A stretch of 64,000 nt of DNA from Ostrinia nubilalis (lineage: Eukaryota; Arthropoda; Insecta; Lepidoptera; Crambidae), in NCBI RefSeq assembly GCF_963855985.1, contig NC_087090.1:14072501-14136500 (forward strand), given 5' to 3'. The notes under the pieces are model-generated. The model was not told where the DNA came from. It worked only from the letters and a program-made list of their open reading frames with translations, and searched no databases. A program made the translations under genes and the position numbers. Of this stretch, positions 11,201 through 20,645 are shown piece after piece (the stretch's first letter is position 1; every line of letters begins with the position of its first letter).

Positions 11201-14200
11201 CACGCGGGTGAAACCGCGGGCAAAAGCTAGTCTAAGCATATTAAAACATAAAATACCAAAAAAGCACTTTGTGTACTTGTATACCATCATGCCTCTCATT
11301 CTTCAGATCTTAATAAAATATGCCACAAAATTGTTTATCTAAGTGAGCTGCCACTGGCGAATTGCAAGCGTTTTCAAAGCGAAGCGGTGACGCAGTGAAC
11401 ACGCCGCGTCTCCGCGGAAAAAACGCTTGTAATCCGCCAGTGTGCCAAGGCCCTTATACATGAAAAAAAAAATTAAAAACAAATGAATAAACTAACATAC
11501 ATGAAATTTAAAAACAAATGAATAAAACTAACCTAAAAGCTACTTTGGGTTTGCCAAGTTCCACAGGACAGTTGTACTCTCTCTCCATTCTCTGCGCGTA
11601 TATTTCCAGATGCAGCTCTCCCATACCAGAGACAATGGTTTCCTTGTTGTCTGGGTCGTAGCGGAATTGGAATGTGGGGTCTTCTTTGGTGAATCTGGAA
11701 TCCGAAAGTAATTAATAATTTTAAGAGTTTTTAGCTCTGATAACCCGTCCCAGAATAACGGCCATTATCTTGACTTTCAGAGCGTTCAGGGTCAGGCTAC
11801 ATTTGAGCGGCGCTGCACGGCACGGCACATAAGCCTTAAATATTTTTTTTTATTGAAGATGATGTGTGTCGCTTTTGAGCGGCGTTGCAGGAAGCATCGC
11901 TGCATAGTAAATGAAGTGTAGTGCAGTGCGTGCGTGCACTCCAGTGCGTTCCAACATTTTAGATGTCTAGAATACATCTACATAAGCCTCATTATTGTTT
12001 GGCACACTAAAATATTATTCAGACAGTACACTCACCTCGCAACAGCCTTAGAGAAGTTATCGCGGTCCTTGTTATTCTTAGGCTTGATAGCCATAGACAC
12101 GACGGGATCCGGCACGTGTATCGACTCCATAGACAAGTCCAGCTTGCTGTCGTTGACGAATGTATCTCCGGACGCGCAATCTACGCCGAACAACGCGAAA
12201 ATGTCGCCTGCGAACACTTCATTCACTTCTTCCATGTTGTTTGAGTGCATTCGGACTAAGCGAGAGATTTTGACCTAGAACAATGTTAATATTAAACTAG
12301 TCGTATAAAGGAGGGGGAGTTTAAAGAGACCATAAATCCATGCATGGTTTACTCAGAAAACAATTAGGTACATAACCTTTATGAGCATACAAAAAAATAT
12401 TAATGGAAACATACATTTTTTTCAATGGTCATACAAGCAAGACAGTTCAGTGTTGCCAGTAATAAATGGGTGTGAGAAAAACGTGTTATGCTTTTGCTAA
12501 GATATCTTTCAGATAGACTTAGAATGGGTGTAGCCATATAGATTCTAGTCCTAAATATGAATAACAAAACTACTCAAACAAAAGTCAATAATCATGATCA
12601 AAATGGATGATACAGAATTTGTTCAGTAACTTACTCTTTTACTGGTCCTAGCATTGTAAATGTAATCCCCTCTCTTCAACATTCCTTGGTAACACCTCAG
12701 GTACGTCAGCTGTCCAAACTTGCTGACCTCCAGTTTAAAAGCTAACCCAACAAATGGCTTCTTATCGTTTCTAGCAGGATCTAAGATTATGTTTTCACCC
12801 CCACCCTCTTTCTTTTCATTCACTATAGCTGTATTTTCTACTTCTCCTGGGTGTGGGAGGTAGTCTAGTACAGCGTCTAAGAGGGGCTGGACTCCTTTGT
12901 TTTTCAACGCAGTGCCCAGTAGGACTGGAGTGAATGAGCGCTTTAGAACCGTTCTGCGGACAGCTTGCTTGATGTCAGAAACTGTTGGGGTTTTTTCTTC
13001 AAGGAACAATTCACCTGCAACCACAGAAATAAATTCATTTTAAAATCATGTAGGACAAAGCAAGTACAGCCAAAAGCACGTCAGACGATAAAGTTTTGTT
13101 GAAAAATAGCCCATGTTACAATGTCATAAGACTTCACAATGTTCAAATTGATGTGCTGTCATTTGTACAATTTAAATTATTTCCAGCTTTTAGAAATGGC
13201 AATAAATAATATTTAAACTTTGCTATCTTACCAAGCGTTTCATCTACATTTGAAAGATGTTCAATCAACTCATGCTTCTTATCTTTCACTTCCGCTCGTC
13301 TGTCCTGGGGTATCTCGTCATATCTGATCTTTTCACCATAATCACCATCAAAGTAAACAGCTCTCTCTTCAACAAGATCTAAAATCCCTTGGCACTCCTT
13401 TTCCAGACCAATGGGCAAGTGGAGGAAGGCAGCATTGTGATTCATTTTGGAACGCAATTGTTTTAACACCCTGAATACATAATAGAACATACATTAATGG
13501 ATGGATTAATAAACGAAACTTTAGAACACCTACCTAGTGCCAAATTACTGTAAAATATCTTTGTGGCTATTTTTATAAATAGCTTTTAAAAAAAAAGTTT
13601 TTAATAAAAAATAGGATTGACTAAATAATTATGTCTTTGAACATTTTTAAATATTGATATTACCTTTCCGGATTTGAGCCCATTCTGTCCAACTTATTTA
13701 TAAACGCTAGACATGGTACACTGTACCGTTTCATCTGTCTATTCACTGTCAAAGTCTGACTCTGTACTCCACCAACTGCACAGAGGACTAGAATTGCACC
13801 GTCCAAGACTCTCAAAGCTCTCTCGACTTCAACGGTAAAGTCCACGTGTCCTGGAGTGTCGATAATGTTGATATTGTGGTCCTTCCATATTGTGTAAGTG
13901 GCCGCAGATTGTATAGTGATTCCTCTTTGACGTTCAAGTTCCATTGAGTCCATTACAGCACCAACATTGTCTTTGCCTTTGACCTGTAATTTAATGATAA
14001 AAGATTCCATAAATATTAAAAAGAAACAGGAAACAAAAGATCCCAATGTGTGTGTTCCATAATAAGGGACCCTAATTGGAATAACCATAACTTTTTGATG
14101 CACTGAGCTAAACATTATGTGAAGCAGATATAAAAATAAAAAATAATTACAGTAAAAAGGTTGTTTGAAATAATTACATTTATTTATTTATCATTTTCCA

Positions 14201-14716
14201 TGTCTAGAGATGATTTAGAATATAATTAACTCAATAATTCTACTTACCTCATGCATAGAATCAATCCTGCCCGTATAAAACAGTATCCGCTCTGTCAGTG
14301 TGGTTTTTCCAGAGTCAATGTGAGCAGAAATTCCAATGTTACGAATCCTTTCCAGTTGCTTGTGTTCAGCATATTTGACGTATGATGAATAGGCCTGAAA
14401 AGATAATAATGTACTAAAAATTTCAGAAAATTAACCCACTTGGAAATATGTTTAAAAACCTATTAATATATTTTAGACGAGTCCTTTTCAGCAGGAATAT
14501 TGTAGGGAATCACTTTAATATACGGGAAATCAGTCAGAACTCTAATTTACTTCAATACTTTAAGATTTGTTTATGATATTACGTAAAGATTTATTAATGA
14601 TTTCATGAAACTTAATTATTAAAAAACTATAAGTTACCTACCTCAATTTGTCCCAAGTTCAGCTTTCCGGTGTTTTTTAATGTGTTCACTGCGCGTATTA
14701 TGTTAAATATAGTCAT
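5224..14716 (-). CDS. GFM1: Elongation factor G 1, mitochondrial (11 exons, 745 aa)
   Basis: Translocase GTPase that moves tRNA-mRNA on the mitochondrial ribosome. Exons, in order: 14716-14642, 14394-14248, 13983-13664, 13470-13232, 13014-12635, 12274-12036, 11694-11533, 10566-10448, 9764-9552, 6960-6759, 5365-5224. All junctions are GT-AG and the phases join exactly to 745 codons plus TAA, close to the usual length of about 750. An in-frame stop lies 12 bp upstream of the ATG. The N-terminus ([10 protein letters not shown], basic, no acidic residue for 24 positions) fits a mitochondrial presequence. GTPase motifs: AHIDSGKTT at 49-57, RGITI at 94-98, DTPGH at 116-120, NKLD at 170-173. The later exons carry domain II, the [10 protein letters not shown] block of domain [13 protein letters not shown] of domain IV, and RGG plus [17 protein letters not shown] near the end. 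The C-terminus is a lysine run. It is divergent from LRCH. Insect orthologues are called mEFG1 or iconoclast. Confidence 0.96.
5501..5775. mobile_element. MITE in mEFG1 last intron, TA target duplication
   Basis: Near-perfect inverted arms of about 100 bp begin CAGGGTGTTTGGTAAATGGG, with TA on both sides (5499-5500, 5776-5777). The arms also contain the small palindrome CCCATGTTAACATGGG. It is a Tc1/mariner-type foldback MITE. The transcript of this intron would form a long hairpin. Confidence 0.75.
6029..6200. mobile_element. Inverted-repeat MITE
   Basis: GTGCTTACCATGAGTTTA at the left is matched by TAAACTCATGGTAAGCAC at the right. The interior piece around 6090-6120 (ATGTATGACAT...TACAGCGCCC) recurs in inverse orientation at about 57840-57875, which points to a shared family. 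Confidence 0.6.
6377..6576. mobile_element. hAT-type MITE with 8-bp target duplication
   Basis: Ends CAGGGATGGCCAAC and GTTGGTCACCCCTG form imperfect terminal repeats of the hAT type. They are bounded by the exact 8-bp duplication CTATAGAG (6369-6376, 6577-6584). It is inserted inside the second copy of an older local tandem duplication: the block at about 6231-6330 is repeated from about 6330 onward and resumes after 6584. Confidence 0.85.
7325..7387. repeat. Perfect 28-bp hairpin
   Basis: AGGATTTTTGCGGATGATAG and its continuation are mirrored exactly after a 7-base loop (AAGGGAA region). This is a small intronic hairpin in mEFG1 and is likely the end product of a MITE. The flanking sequence at 7490-7590 (GTAAGTGATTACCGTCGCCC) is a familiar dispersed lepidopteran repeat. 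Confidence 0.6.
8150..9140 (+). pseudogene. Degraded RTE-type LINE reverse transcriptase
   Basis: Fragments of a non-LTR reverse transcriptase read in several plus frames with stops and shifts. [10 protein letters not shown] and [16 protein letters not shown] lie around 8320-8405, [11 protein letters not shown] around 8528-8560, and the C-terminal [13 protein letters not shown]...LKWQWAGH at about 8805-8880. These blocks come in the order expected for the RTE-like elements common in Lepidoptera. A TGATAA-rich tail at 9118-9140 fits the 3' end. It is nested in an mEFG1 intron, opposite to mEFG1 transcription, and non-functional. Confidence 0.8.
9809..9927. repeat. Short inverted repeat (TTTAACCCTTAATAA ends)
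   Basis: ATTTAACCCTTAATAA at the left end is repeated inverted at the right end (TTATTAAGGGTTAAAT). The interior is non-coding. It is probably a small MITE just inside the intron after the 9764-9552 exon. Confidence 0.5.
10148..10337. repeat. Inverted repeat with a 20-bp tandem-repeat core
   Basis: The arms carry ACACCAACGC...AGATCGCCATCGC...GGCCAATGA and its inverse. The loop contains about 3.5 copies of a 20-bp unit (TCATCAGGTCGCGTGAACTG) at 10195-10263. It is a MITE that has expanded internally, in an mEFG1 intron. Confidence 0.65.
10672..10765 (+). mobile_element. RTE LINE 3' end fragment
   Basis: Reads as the last codons of the lepidopteran RTE reverse transcriptase ([24 protein letters not shown]) and ends in the tetranucleotide tail GAACGAACGA. 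It is 5'-truncated. Confidence 0.75.
10777..10976 (+). mobile_element. Non-autonomous Helitron
   Basis: Starts TCTATATATATAAAAG and ends CTAG, with A before and T after as expected for Helitron insertion between A and T. A GC-rich hairpin (GGCGGAAC-AAA-GTTCGCC) lies just before the CTAG terminus. The interior (AACTCAAGAACGGCTGAACC) is the well-known lepidopteran Helitron body. Confidence 0.8.
11013..11230 (+). mobile_element. Non-autonomous Helitron, second copy type
   Basis: Begins TCTATCCTACTAATATTATA and ends AAAAGCTAG followed by T. A terminal hairpin (CGCGGGTGAAACCGCG) precedes the end. A direct repeat of GTGTGGATGTCAGGAT near its 5' end is local. It belongs to a different subfamily from its neighbour 36 bp upstream. 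Confidence 0.75.
11350..11444. mobile_element. Partial MITE, CACTGGCGGATT family
   Basis: The ends CACTGGCGAATTGCAAGCG and CGCTTGTAATCCGCCAGTG are inverted. The same family occurs as a longer copy at 54742-54884. The interior (AAGCGGTGACGCAGTGAACACG) matches that copy. Confidence 0.65.
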
Positions 14717-14906
14717 TTTGGTAATTTAATAAATTAAATATCACAGAACAAAACTTCTCATTTCTATTGAGAATCTAAAAGAGGTTAGAATGAACGAATG
14801 GACTGGAATCGTGAATGTGACATTGACATTTTGTCTTTTTTATATTGTCAGAATTTATTACGCAAAGAATAAAATTAAACAAATCGATAATTTCAACTAT
14901 GCACAG
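14717..14906 (-). promoter_or_regulatory. mEFG1 upstream side of a split divergent promoter
   Basis: This is the 190 bp between the mEFG1 start and the large transposon, ending with one copy of the 9-bp target duplication (14898-14906). Together with 20402-20645 it would make a 434-bp intergenic region between two divergent genes. No TATA box at a convincing position was seen. Confidence 0.45.
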
Positions 14907-15747
14907 ACCTGAATGTCTCCAACTTCCTCATTGGCCCTAGAGCAATTCCAAGTATACCATCAATAAAAGCCTAATTAGAGTCATCAAACCTCTCAGTCAT
15001 TCAATTAGAGCCATTAGAACTTCATAACTATGAGTTGTTTTCTATGTGTAAGCTGAGGACACGTGTCTCCAGCTGACACATCTGTATCTTCGTAAATATT
15101 TATGCTACGATAATGTATTATACCTCAAAAATTACAGTCGAATCCAAATAGTAGGCTTTCCATTTTTCAAGACTTTAGCTCAAATACTGTTAAAACCACG
15201 ATCAAAAAACTATGTGCGAGCTGGAGTACCGTGTCTCCAGCTTACACATCTGTATCTTCGTAAATATTTAAGCTACATCAATGTTTTATATCTCATAAAT
15301 TAAAGTCGAATAAAAAAACCCGACTTCAATTCTTTCAAAGCTTTATTTCGAACCGTTTTCGAACTACGAACCGATACGTATGTGTAAGCTGGTGACACGT
15401 AACACACGGTGGATTATTAAAACCATATAAGTTAGAGTTACGTTTTAAAGATCAAATAATTCGTTATAATTAAAGTACACACCAGACATAATTTCAAATC
15501 TCTAGGCCTCTTAGTTTCAGAATTAAGAGCCAAAAACTATTTTCCCGCCAAATAATTCAAATAATATGGGTCGACTGCGACGTTGCCGTTCCGTGCGTCC
15601 ACTAGAGCAGTCGAATTTGAACCTAAAAACTAGTACTGTTTGAATCATTTTTATTTGTAGTTTAAATCATTTAATTTCGATTATAAGAATTTTAGACTAG
15701 GAGCCGGCTGATTTCTGTATTGAGTACTTAATAACCTATATTTTATT
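14907..15747 (+). repeat. Left terminal inverted repeat
   Basis: Matches 19553-20392 inverted with only scattered differences. Inside the arm the block TATGTGYRAGCTG...ACACG recurs at 15043, 15211 and 15379, so the arm is partly built from a degenerate tandem repeat with a 168-bp period. Confidence 0.85.
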
Positions 15748-15927
15748 AATAAGAAAAAGCTAGGTAAAACAAAATTATATTTTAATATACAAGTATAATA
15801 ACGAACTTGTTTCCAAAGACTCAAATATTTGTGGCGTTTCTAAACGCTACCACTTTAATTTTTATTTAAATACCGTGAAGTCCCACGATTCTGCCACGTC
15901 AAGTGGCAAAAATGGGCAACAACTATA

Positions 15928-16598
15928 CAGGGTGGAAACGTTAAGTGATCTCACTCGATTATTTCTTAACTATACAAGATATTAAAAAACTGGTTACTGA
16001 TCCTGAAAGTGCGTAATGAGCTCTTTCAAACGGTACCAATAATAAGTTACAGAATAAACTGGATCTATCTGAAAATTCAATGTTTCCAGCTTCCATACTA
16101 AATGTATGCCAGACACACAATATTAGAAGTGTAATTTTTTTAATTTAATAATAAATACTTAAAATAAACTCGTAAATTGTATTCTTATTTTAAATTATTA
16201 ATGAAAAACATTGGTTTACTTGCTATAATATTGTCAAGAGATGAGTGTCATGACTGTGGTAGTACTAAATGTATGGAAGAAGGAAACATTGAATTTTTGG
16301 TTAGATCCAGTTTATTCTGTAACCTATTATTGATACCATTGGATAGAGCTTGTGAAGCACTTTTAGAATCAGTAATCAGTTTTACGATTTCATATGTAGT
16401 TTTTAAAATAATGTGACTTTACCAAATGTATGGAAGCTGGAAACATTGAAGTTTCGGATAGATCCAGTTTATTCTGTAACCTATTATTAATACCGTTTGA
16501 TAGAGCTCATGAAGCACTTTCAGGATCAATAACTAGTTTATTGATATCTTGTATAGTTTAGAAATAATCGAGTGAGATCACTTATCGTTTCCACCCTG
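15928..16598. mobile_element. Nested MITE (CAGGGTGGAAACG ends), TA duplication
   Basis: Ends CAGGGTGGAAACG and CGTTTCCACCCTG lie within inverted arms of about 180 bp, with TA on each side (15926-15927, 16599-16600). The central part carries an extra direct copy of the right-arm sequence (ACATTGAA...GATCCAGTTTATTCTGTAACC at about 16285 and 16443). It is inserted within the large long-TIR element. Confidence 0.75.
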
Positions 16599-16609
16599 TA
16601 TTTTGCTCT

Positions 16610-16736
16610 ATGGTTACAAACAGATTTTGCATGACATTGACAGATATGTCAAAATCCACCAATCACGCAGCATTTGGACCTCGCGTCTACGTATTGCCAT
16701 CTGGCGGATTTTCCAATCGCGAAAGCCCTCATTGAA
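16610..16736. mobile_element. Truncated MITE, AATGAGGG family
   Basis: The block GACATTGACAGATATGTCAA...CACCAATCACGCAGCA, ending CGCGAAAGCCCTCATT, matches the right two thirds of the complete element at 55571-55759. The left end is missing. Confidence 0.65.
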
Positions 16737-17112
16737 TTCTTCTTCTTTTGTTGAAAAAAAAAAATTTACAACATTAACATCACAAATCACAATCACTACT
16801 AAGACATCACAAAATAGACGAAACACAGCATTTGCACAGAATTGGCCGTAAGGATCTATATCCATAGCCGTAAAACTTGTATTAAAAAAAAAGATGACAG
16901 TTGACTGCAATATTGAGAAACAGTCAGTGTTGCCAGAAGGTTACTTTTGTAACCTTTTAGCTGATTTTTGAACTGCTTTGGTTTACTTTTAGGTTACACT
17001 AATGAAAAGGTTACTTTTAGGTGATTTAGTTAGTAAAATATGATTTATCTGTGGTAATTAAATAGATTAATTAGATTTACGAATCTCTGATGGATGAGTG
17101 ATACCCGACCCG

Positions 17113-18213
17113 AGGTTTCCGCCAACTGGGACCGCAATCAACTAGGACCGCGGTCCCAATCGCCAGATCAGTAAAAATTAAATACTTTTCTGGGACCATT
17201 CATAAAGGACAATGACCAAAAATGTATGGAGTGTGGTCCAAATGTCAACCACCACCTATGTAGTAAAATAGTCTACTAAATACTGATTCATTATAACCAA
17301 ACCGCAATCAAAAATATGCTGTCAGTAAAAAGTTATGACTGAATGAAAAGTCATGTTTTTACCTTTTCATCTGAAAATTAATGTTCTTGATATCATTCTA
17401 TCCATCGCACATTTCGGATTCGTTCGTTCGTTCGTTTCAGCCAAATGACGTCCACTGCTGGACAAAGGCCTCCTCCAAGGTTTTCCACAATGCACGGTCC
17501 TGCGCTGCCCGCATCCAGGCTCTTCCCGCGACCTTTACGAGATCGTCGGTCCACCTAGTAGGAGGCCTGCCCACGCTACGTCTTCCAGCCCGTGGTCGCC
17601 ACTCGAGAACTTTTCTGCCCCAACGGCCATCGTCTCTACGAGCTATGTGCCCCGCCCACTGGCGGTTTCGGATTAATCTATGCATATTATGTCATGTCGC
17701 TTAGTGTGCCGTGTTAGATTCTCGCTAAAAGAAAAAAAAGAACTCAGAAGAAAGACAACAATATTGGAATTATGGTCGGGTGGTCGCTGCTCCGCCCCTA
17801 TTGGTTGTAGGGTGATGTTATATAACCTAAAACCATCCTTGATAAATGGGCTATCCATAACAAAAATAATTTTTCAAATCGGACCAGTAGTTCCTGAGAT
17901 TAGCGCGTAAACTACTACAATTTTTCATACAGTCATAACTTTTTACTGACAGTTTATTTATTTTTCGTCCCATACTGAAAGTTAATCTCTATTTAATGGA
18001 CCATAAGCCAATATAGGTCTCATTAGTGGTGGACATTTGGACCACTTTTGGTCATTGTCCTTTTAGTACGATACCGATTTTGGCTTGAATAATATATTTT
18101 TTTAAGTTACCTATGAGTGAACCTAGTCGCTGGAAGAAAAATATTTACCTAATTTTTATCGATCCAGCGACTGGGACCACTGTCCCAGTTAATTGCGGTC
18201 CCAGTAGCCGGAA
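17113..18213. mobile_element. Inverted-repeat element interrupted by a LINE fragment
   Basis: CAACTGGGACCGCAATCAAC at the left is matched inverted by the right end (TAATTGCGGTCCCAGTAGC), and further inside GGTCATTGTCC and TGGACCAC are also mirrored. An RTE LINE 3' end sits inside it at 17420-17690. Confidence 0.6.
17420..17690 (-). pseudogene. RTE LINE 3' end with (CGTT)n tail
   Basis: On the minus strand it reads QWAGHIARRDDGRWGRKVLEW, then [16 protein letters not shown], then FVQQWTSFG: the C-terminus of the lepidopteran RTE reverse transcriptase in one open frame of about 82 codons. The tail is the tandem CGTT/AACG repeat at 17420-17436. It is 5'-truncated. This is the best-preserved LINE piece in the window. 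Confidence 0.85.
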
Positions 18214-18458
18214 TCTACGGCCCGATCGCGAACGTCTTCGCTTTCGCTCCGCGAAGCCCACGCCCCACATTCGGCCTCGTCGGCACGCGCACCGACGATC
18301 GCCAAACGGCTAGAGTACCTTCTGTACTCGCCACTCTGCCCGGTGAAGCTGGAAAAGCTCCTCCAGCTACCAGCGCGCGTCCCTTCAAAAAAAAAAAAGA
18401 GCCGGAAACCTCCCCGACCCGACCGTGGATCACCAGTATTCTACTACACAGTAAAGTA

Positions 18459-18676
18459 TAGGGTAAGGTGGGGCACAATGTTACACGGGGTACAATGTTA
18501 CAATGCATATTTCTCCGTCCCTTTCTATTAGTTGTATGATGTTCAGCGGCTCAGTTCAGCAGCTCTTATGAGCTTGACAAACGTGTATACCAACATCATA
18601 CAACTAATAGAAAGGGACGGAGAAATATGCATTGTAACATTGTACCCCGTGTAACATTGTGCCCCACCTTACCCTA
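18459..18676. repeat. Perfect 85-bp inverted repeat, 48-bp loop
   Basis: The arms 18459-18543 and 18592-18676 are exact reverse complements by eye. They start TAGGGTAAGGTGGGGCACAA and contain repeated (G/T)ACAATGTTACA words. It lies within the long-TIR transposon and is probably a young MITE. A transcript would fold into an uninterrupted 85-bp duplex. Confidence 0.8.
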
Positions 18677-19364
18677 CCTAGGTTATTAAAAGTTGATCGA
18701 TCTGTGATAAATAATTTACCTGATTAATTAGTTTTATGAAGTAGGAATTTTATTTCATTAGTGATACCCGACAAGAACGTAGATCATCGGATTTCTAGTA
18801 AAATGTATCTACCTTAATTATTAAAAATGTTAATTGATCTGTGATAATAATCAAGCTGAATAAAAACGTTTTTGATTGTTATTTTAGTATTTCATTCTAG
18901 CTATTATACATTTCCAAGAATAACCTGGTTTTGCCATGTCTGAATACAGTTTTTTTTTCGGTTTCGGTAAAACCGGTTTTGTGACCCCCTAAATCCCACC
19001 CTTACGTTCATATAAAAAGAATGGTGCGTAATCTATACGTACATAAGGCACCTAAAATAATAGAGAGGAAAGAATTGATTGTATTGAACAATGAACCGTC
19101 TCAGCTATAAAAGACCCACTAAACTGAACTGTGAGAACTGTCCCACCAAAGACTACTATTATATACTGGAGTGTCCCACCAAACACATTGATAGGGGGCG
19201 CCACCATTGTTCACCTGTACAAGGTTTCCCAAAAAGTACTGTCAAGCCGAAGCCCAGAGGTAGAGTATCACTAGGGCTACCCGAAAACTCGATTTTTTCG
19301 TTATTTATAATTTTCAGATGATATGATAATGATGAAAATCTTTATCATATTTCAAACACTGGGA

Positions 19365-19490
19365 TAAAATCTATCCTACGTCCTTTCCCGGGACTCAACC
19401 ATCTCTATGCCAAATTTCATCAAAATCGGTTCAGTGGTTTAGGCGTGAAAGCAAGACAAAGTTACTTTCACATTTATAATATTAGTATAG
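19365..19490 (-). mobile_element. Helitron-like fragment
   Basis: On the minus strand it reads ATACTAATATTATAAATGTG, then AACCACTGAACCGATTTTGA: the start of lepidopteran Helitrons of the same kind as 11013-11230. The CTAG 3' end is not found here. Confidence 0.55.
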
Positions 19491-19552
19491 ATGCAATGTT
19501 TTTGCCTCGATTAAATAAAACATTGTGATCAAAATAAAAACTTATTATCAAA

Positions 19553-20392
19553 ATATTTTATAGGTTATTAGGTACTCAATACAGAAATCAGCCGGCTCCT
19601 AGTCTAAAATTCTTATAATCGAAATTAAATGATTTAAACTACAAATAAAAATGATTCAAACAGTACTAGTTTTTAGGTTCAAATTCGACTGCTCTAGTGG
19701 ACGCACGGAACGGCAACGTCGCAGTCGACCCATATTATTTGAATTATTTGGCGGGAAAATAGTTTTTGGCTCTTAATTCTGAAACTAAGAGGCCTAGAGA
19801 TTTGAAATTATGTCTCGTGTGTACTTTAATTATAACGAATTATTTGATCTTTAAAACGCAACTCTAACTTATACGGTTTTAATAATCCACCGTGTGTTAC
19901 GTGTCACCAGCTTACACATACGTATCGGTTCGTAGTTCGAAAACGGTTCGAAATAAAGCTTTGAAAGAATTGAAGTCGGGTTTTTTTATTCGACTTTAAT
20001 TTAGGAGATATAAAACATTGATGTAGCTTAAATATTTACGAAGATACAGATGTGTAAGCTGGAGACACGGTACTCCAGCTCGCACATAGTTTTTTGATCG
20101 TGGTTTTAACAGTATTTGAGCTTAAGTCTTGAAAAGTGGAAAGCCTACTATTTGGATTCGACTGTAATTTTTGAGGTATAATACATTATCGTAGCATAAA
20201 TATTTACGAAGATACAGATGTGTCAGCTGGAGACACGTGTCCTCAGCTTACACATAGAAAACAACTCATAGTTATGAAGTTCTAATGGCTCTAATTGAAT
20301 GACTGAGAGGTTTGATGACTCTAATTAGGCTTTTATTGATGGTATACTTGGAATTGCTCTAGGGCCAATGAGGAAGTTGGAGACATTCAGGT
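19553..20392 (-). repeat. Right terminal inverted repeat
   Basis: Inverted copy of 14907-15747, ending at the 9-bp target duplication 20393-20401. The small differences from the left arm (for example CCATATAAG against CCGTATAAG) show that the two arms have begun to diverge. Confidence 0.85.
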
Positions 20393-20401
20393 TATGCACA
20401 G

Positions 20402-20645
20402 CACCGTAATAAAATAATGGCCATCTAATGCAAATAATGCAATCTCTATGCATGCATTTTAGTTACACACCTTTTTTCATTTAGTCTCTTGAAAAAGTAT
20501 GATTTCACATATTGCCTACAACATAAGCCACAGACAACTTTCATTTATCCGTGGAACGTGAAGTTAGCAGCATTCCAGTCAGCCAATGAAATGGTTCTGT
20601 TTATTCATAGACAAAAAAGTCAGTTTCGTTTTGACCTGATGGAAT
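20402..20645 (+). promoter_or_regulatory. LRCH upstream side of the split divergent promoter
   Basis: This holds a CCAAT box (20583-20587, AGCCAATGAA) about 60 bp before the LRCH ATG, and an ATGGCCGTG word over the start codon. An in-frame TGA lies at 20637-20639. The stretch was probably continuous with 14717-14906 before the transposon arrived. Confidence 0.45.

Larger units (their letters stand above)
14907..20392. mobile_element. Long-TIR DNA transposon, Mutator/Foldback-like, 5,486 bp
   Basis: The element begins ACCTGAATGTCTCC and ends with the inverse, GGAGACATTCAGGT. It is flanked by the exact 9-bp duplication TATGCACAG (14898-14906, 20393-20401). The terminal inverted repeats are about 840 bp each and nearly identical. 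A 9-bp duplication with long TIRs fits Mutator-like elements or insect Foldback elements. No transposase frame is recognisable inside. The core (15748-19552) is mostly later insertions (15928-16598, 17113-18213, 18459-18676, an AATGAGGG-type MITE piece and a Helitron piece). It is therefore non-autonomous. The remaining GC-rich stretch at 18214-18400 is unidentified. Confidence 0.85.

Noticed and set aside
15928..16598. 79-codon open frame (16177-16416) as a gene
   Set aside because: It lies wholly inside an inverted-repeat MITE and has no recognisable domain.
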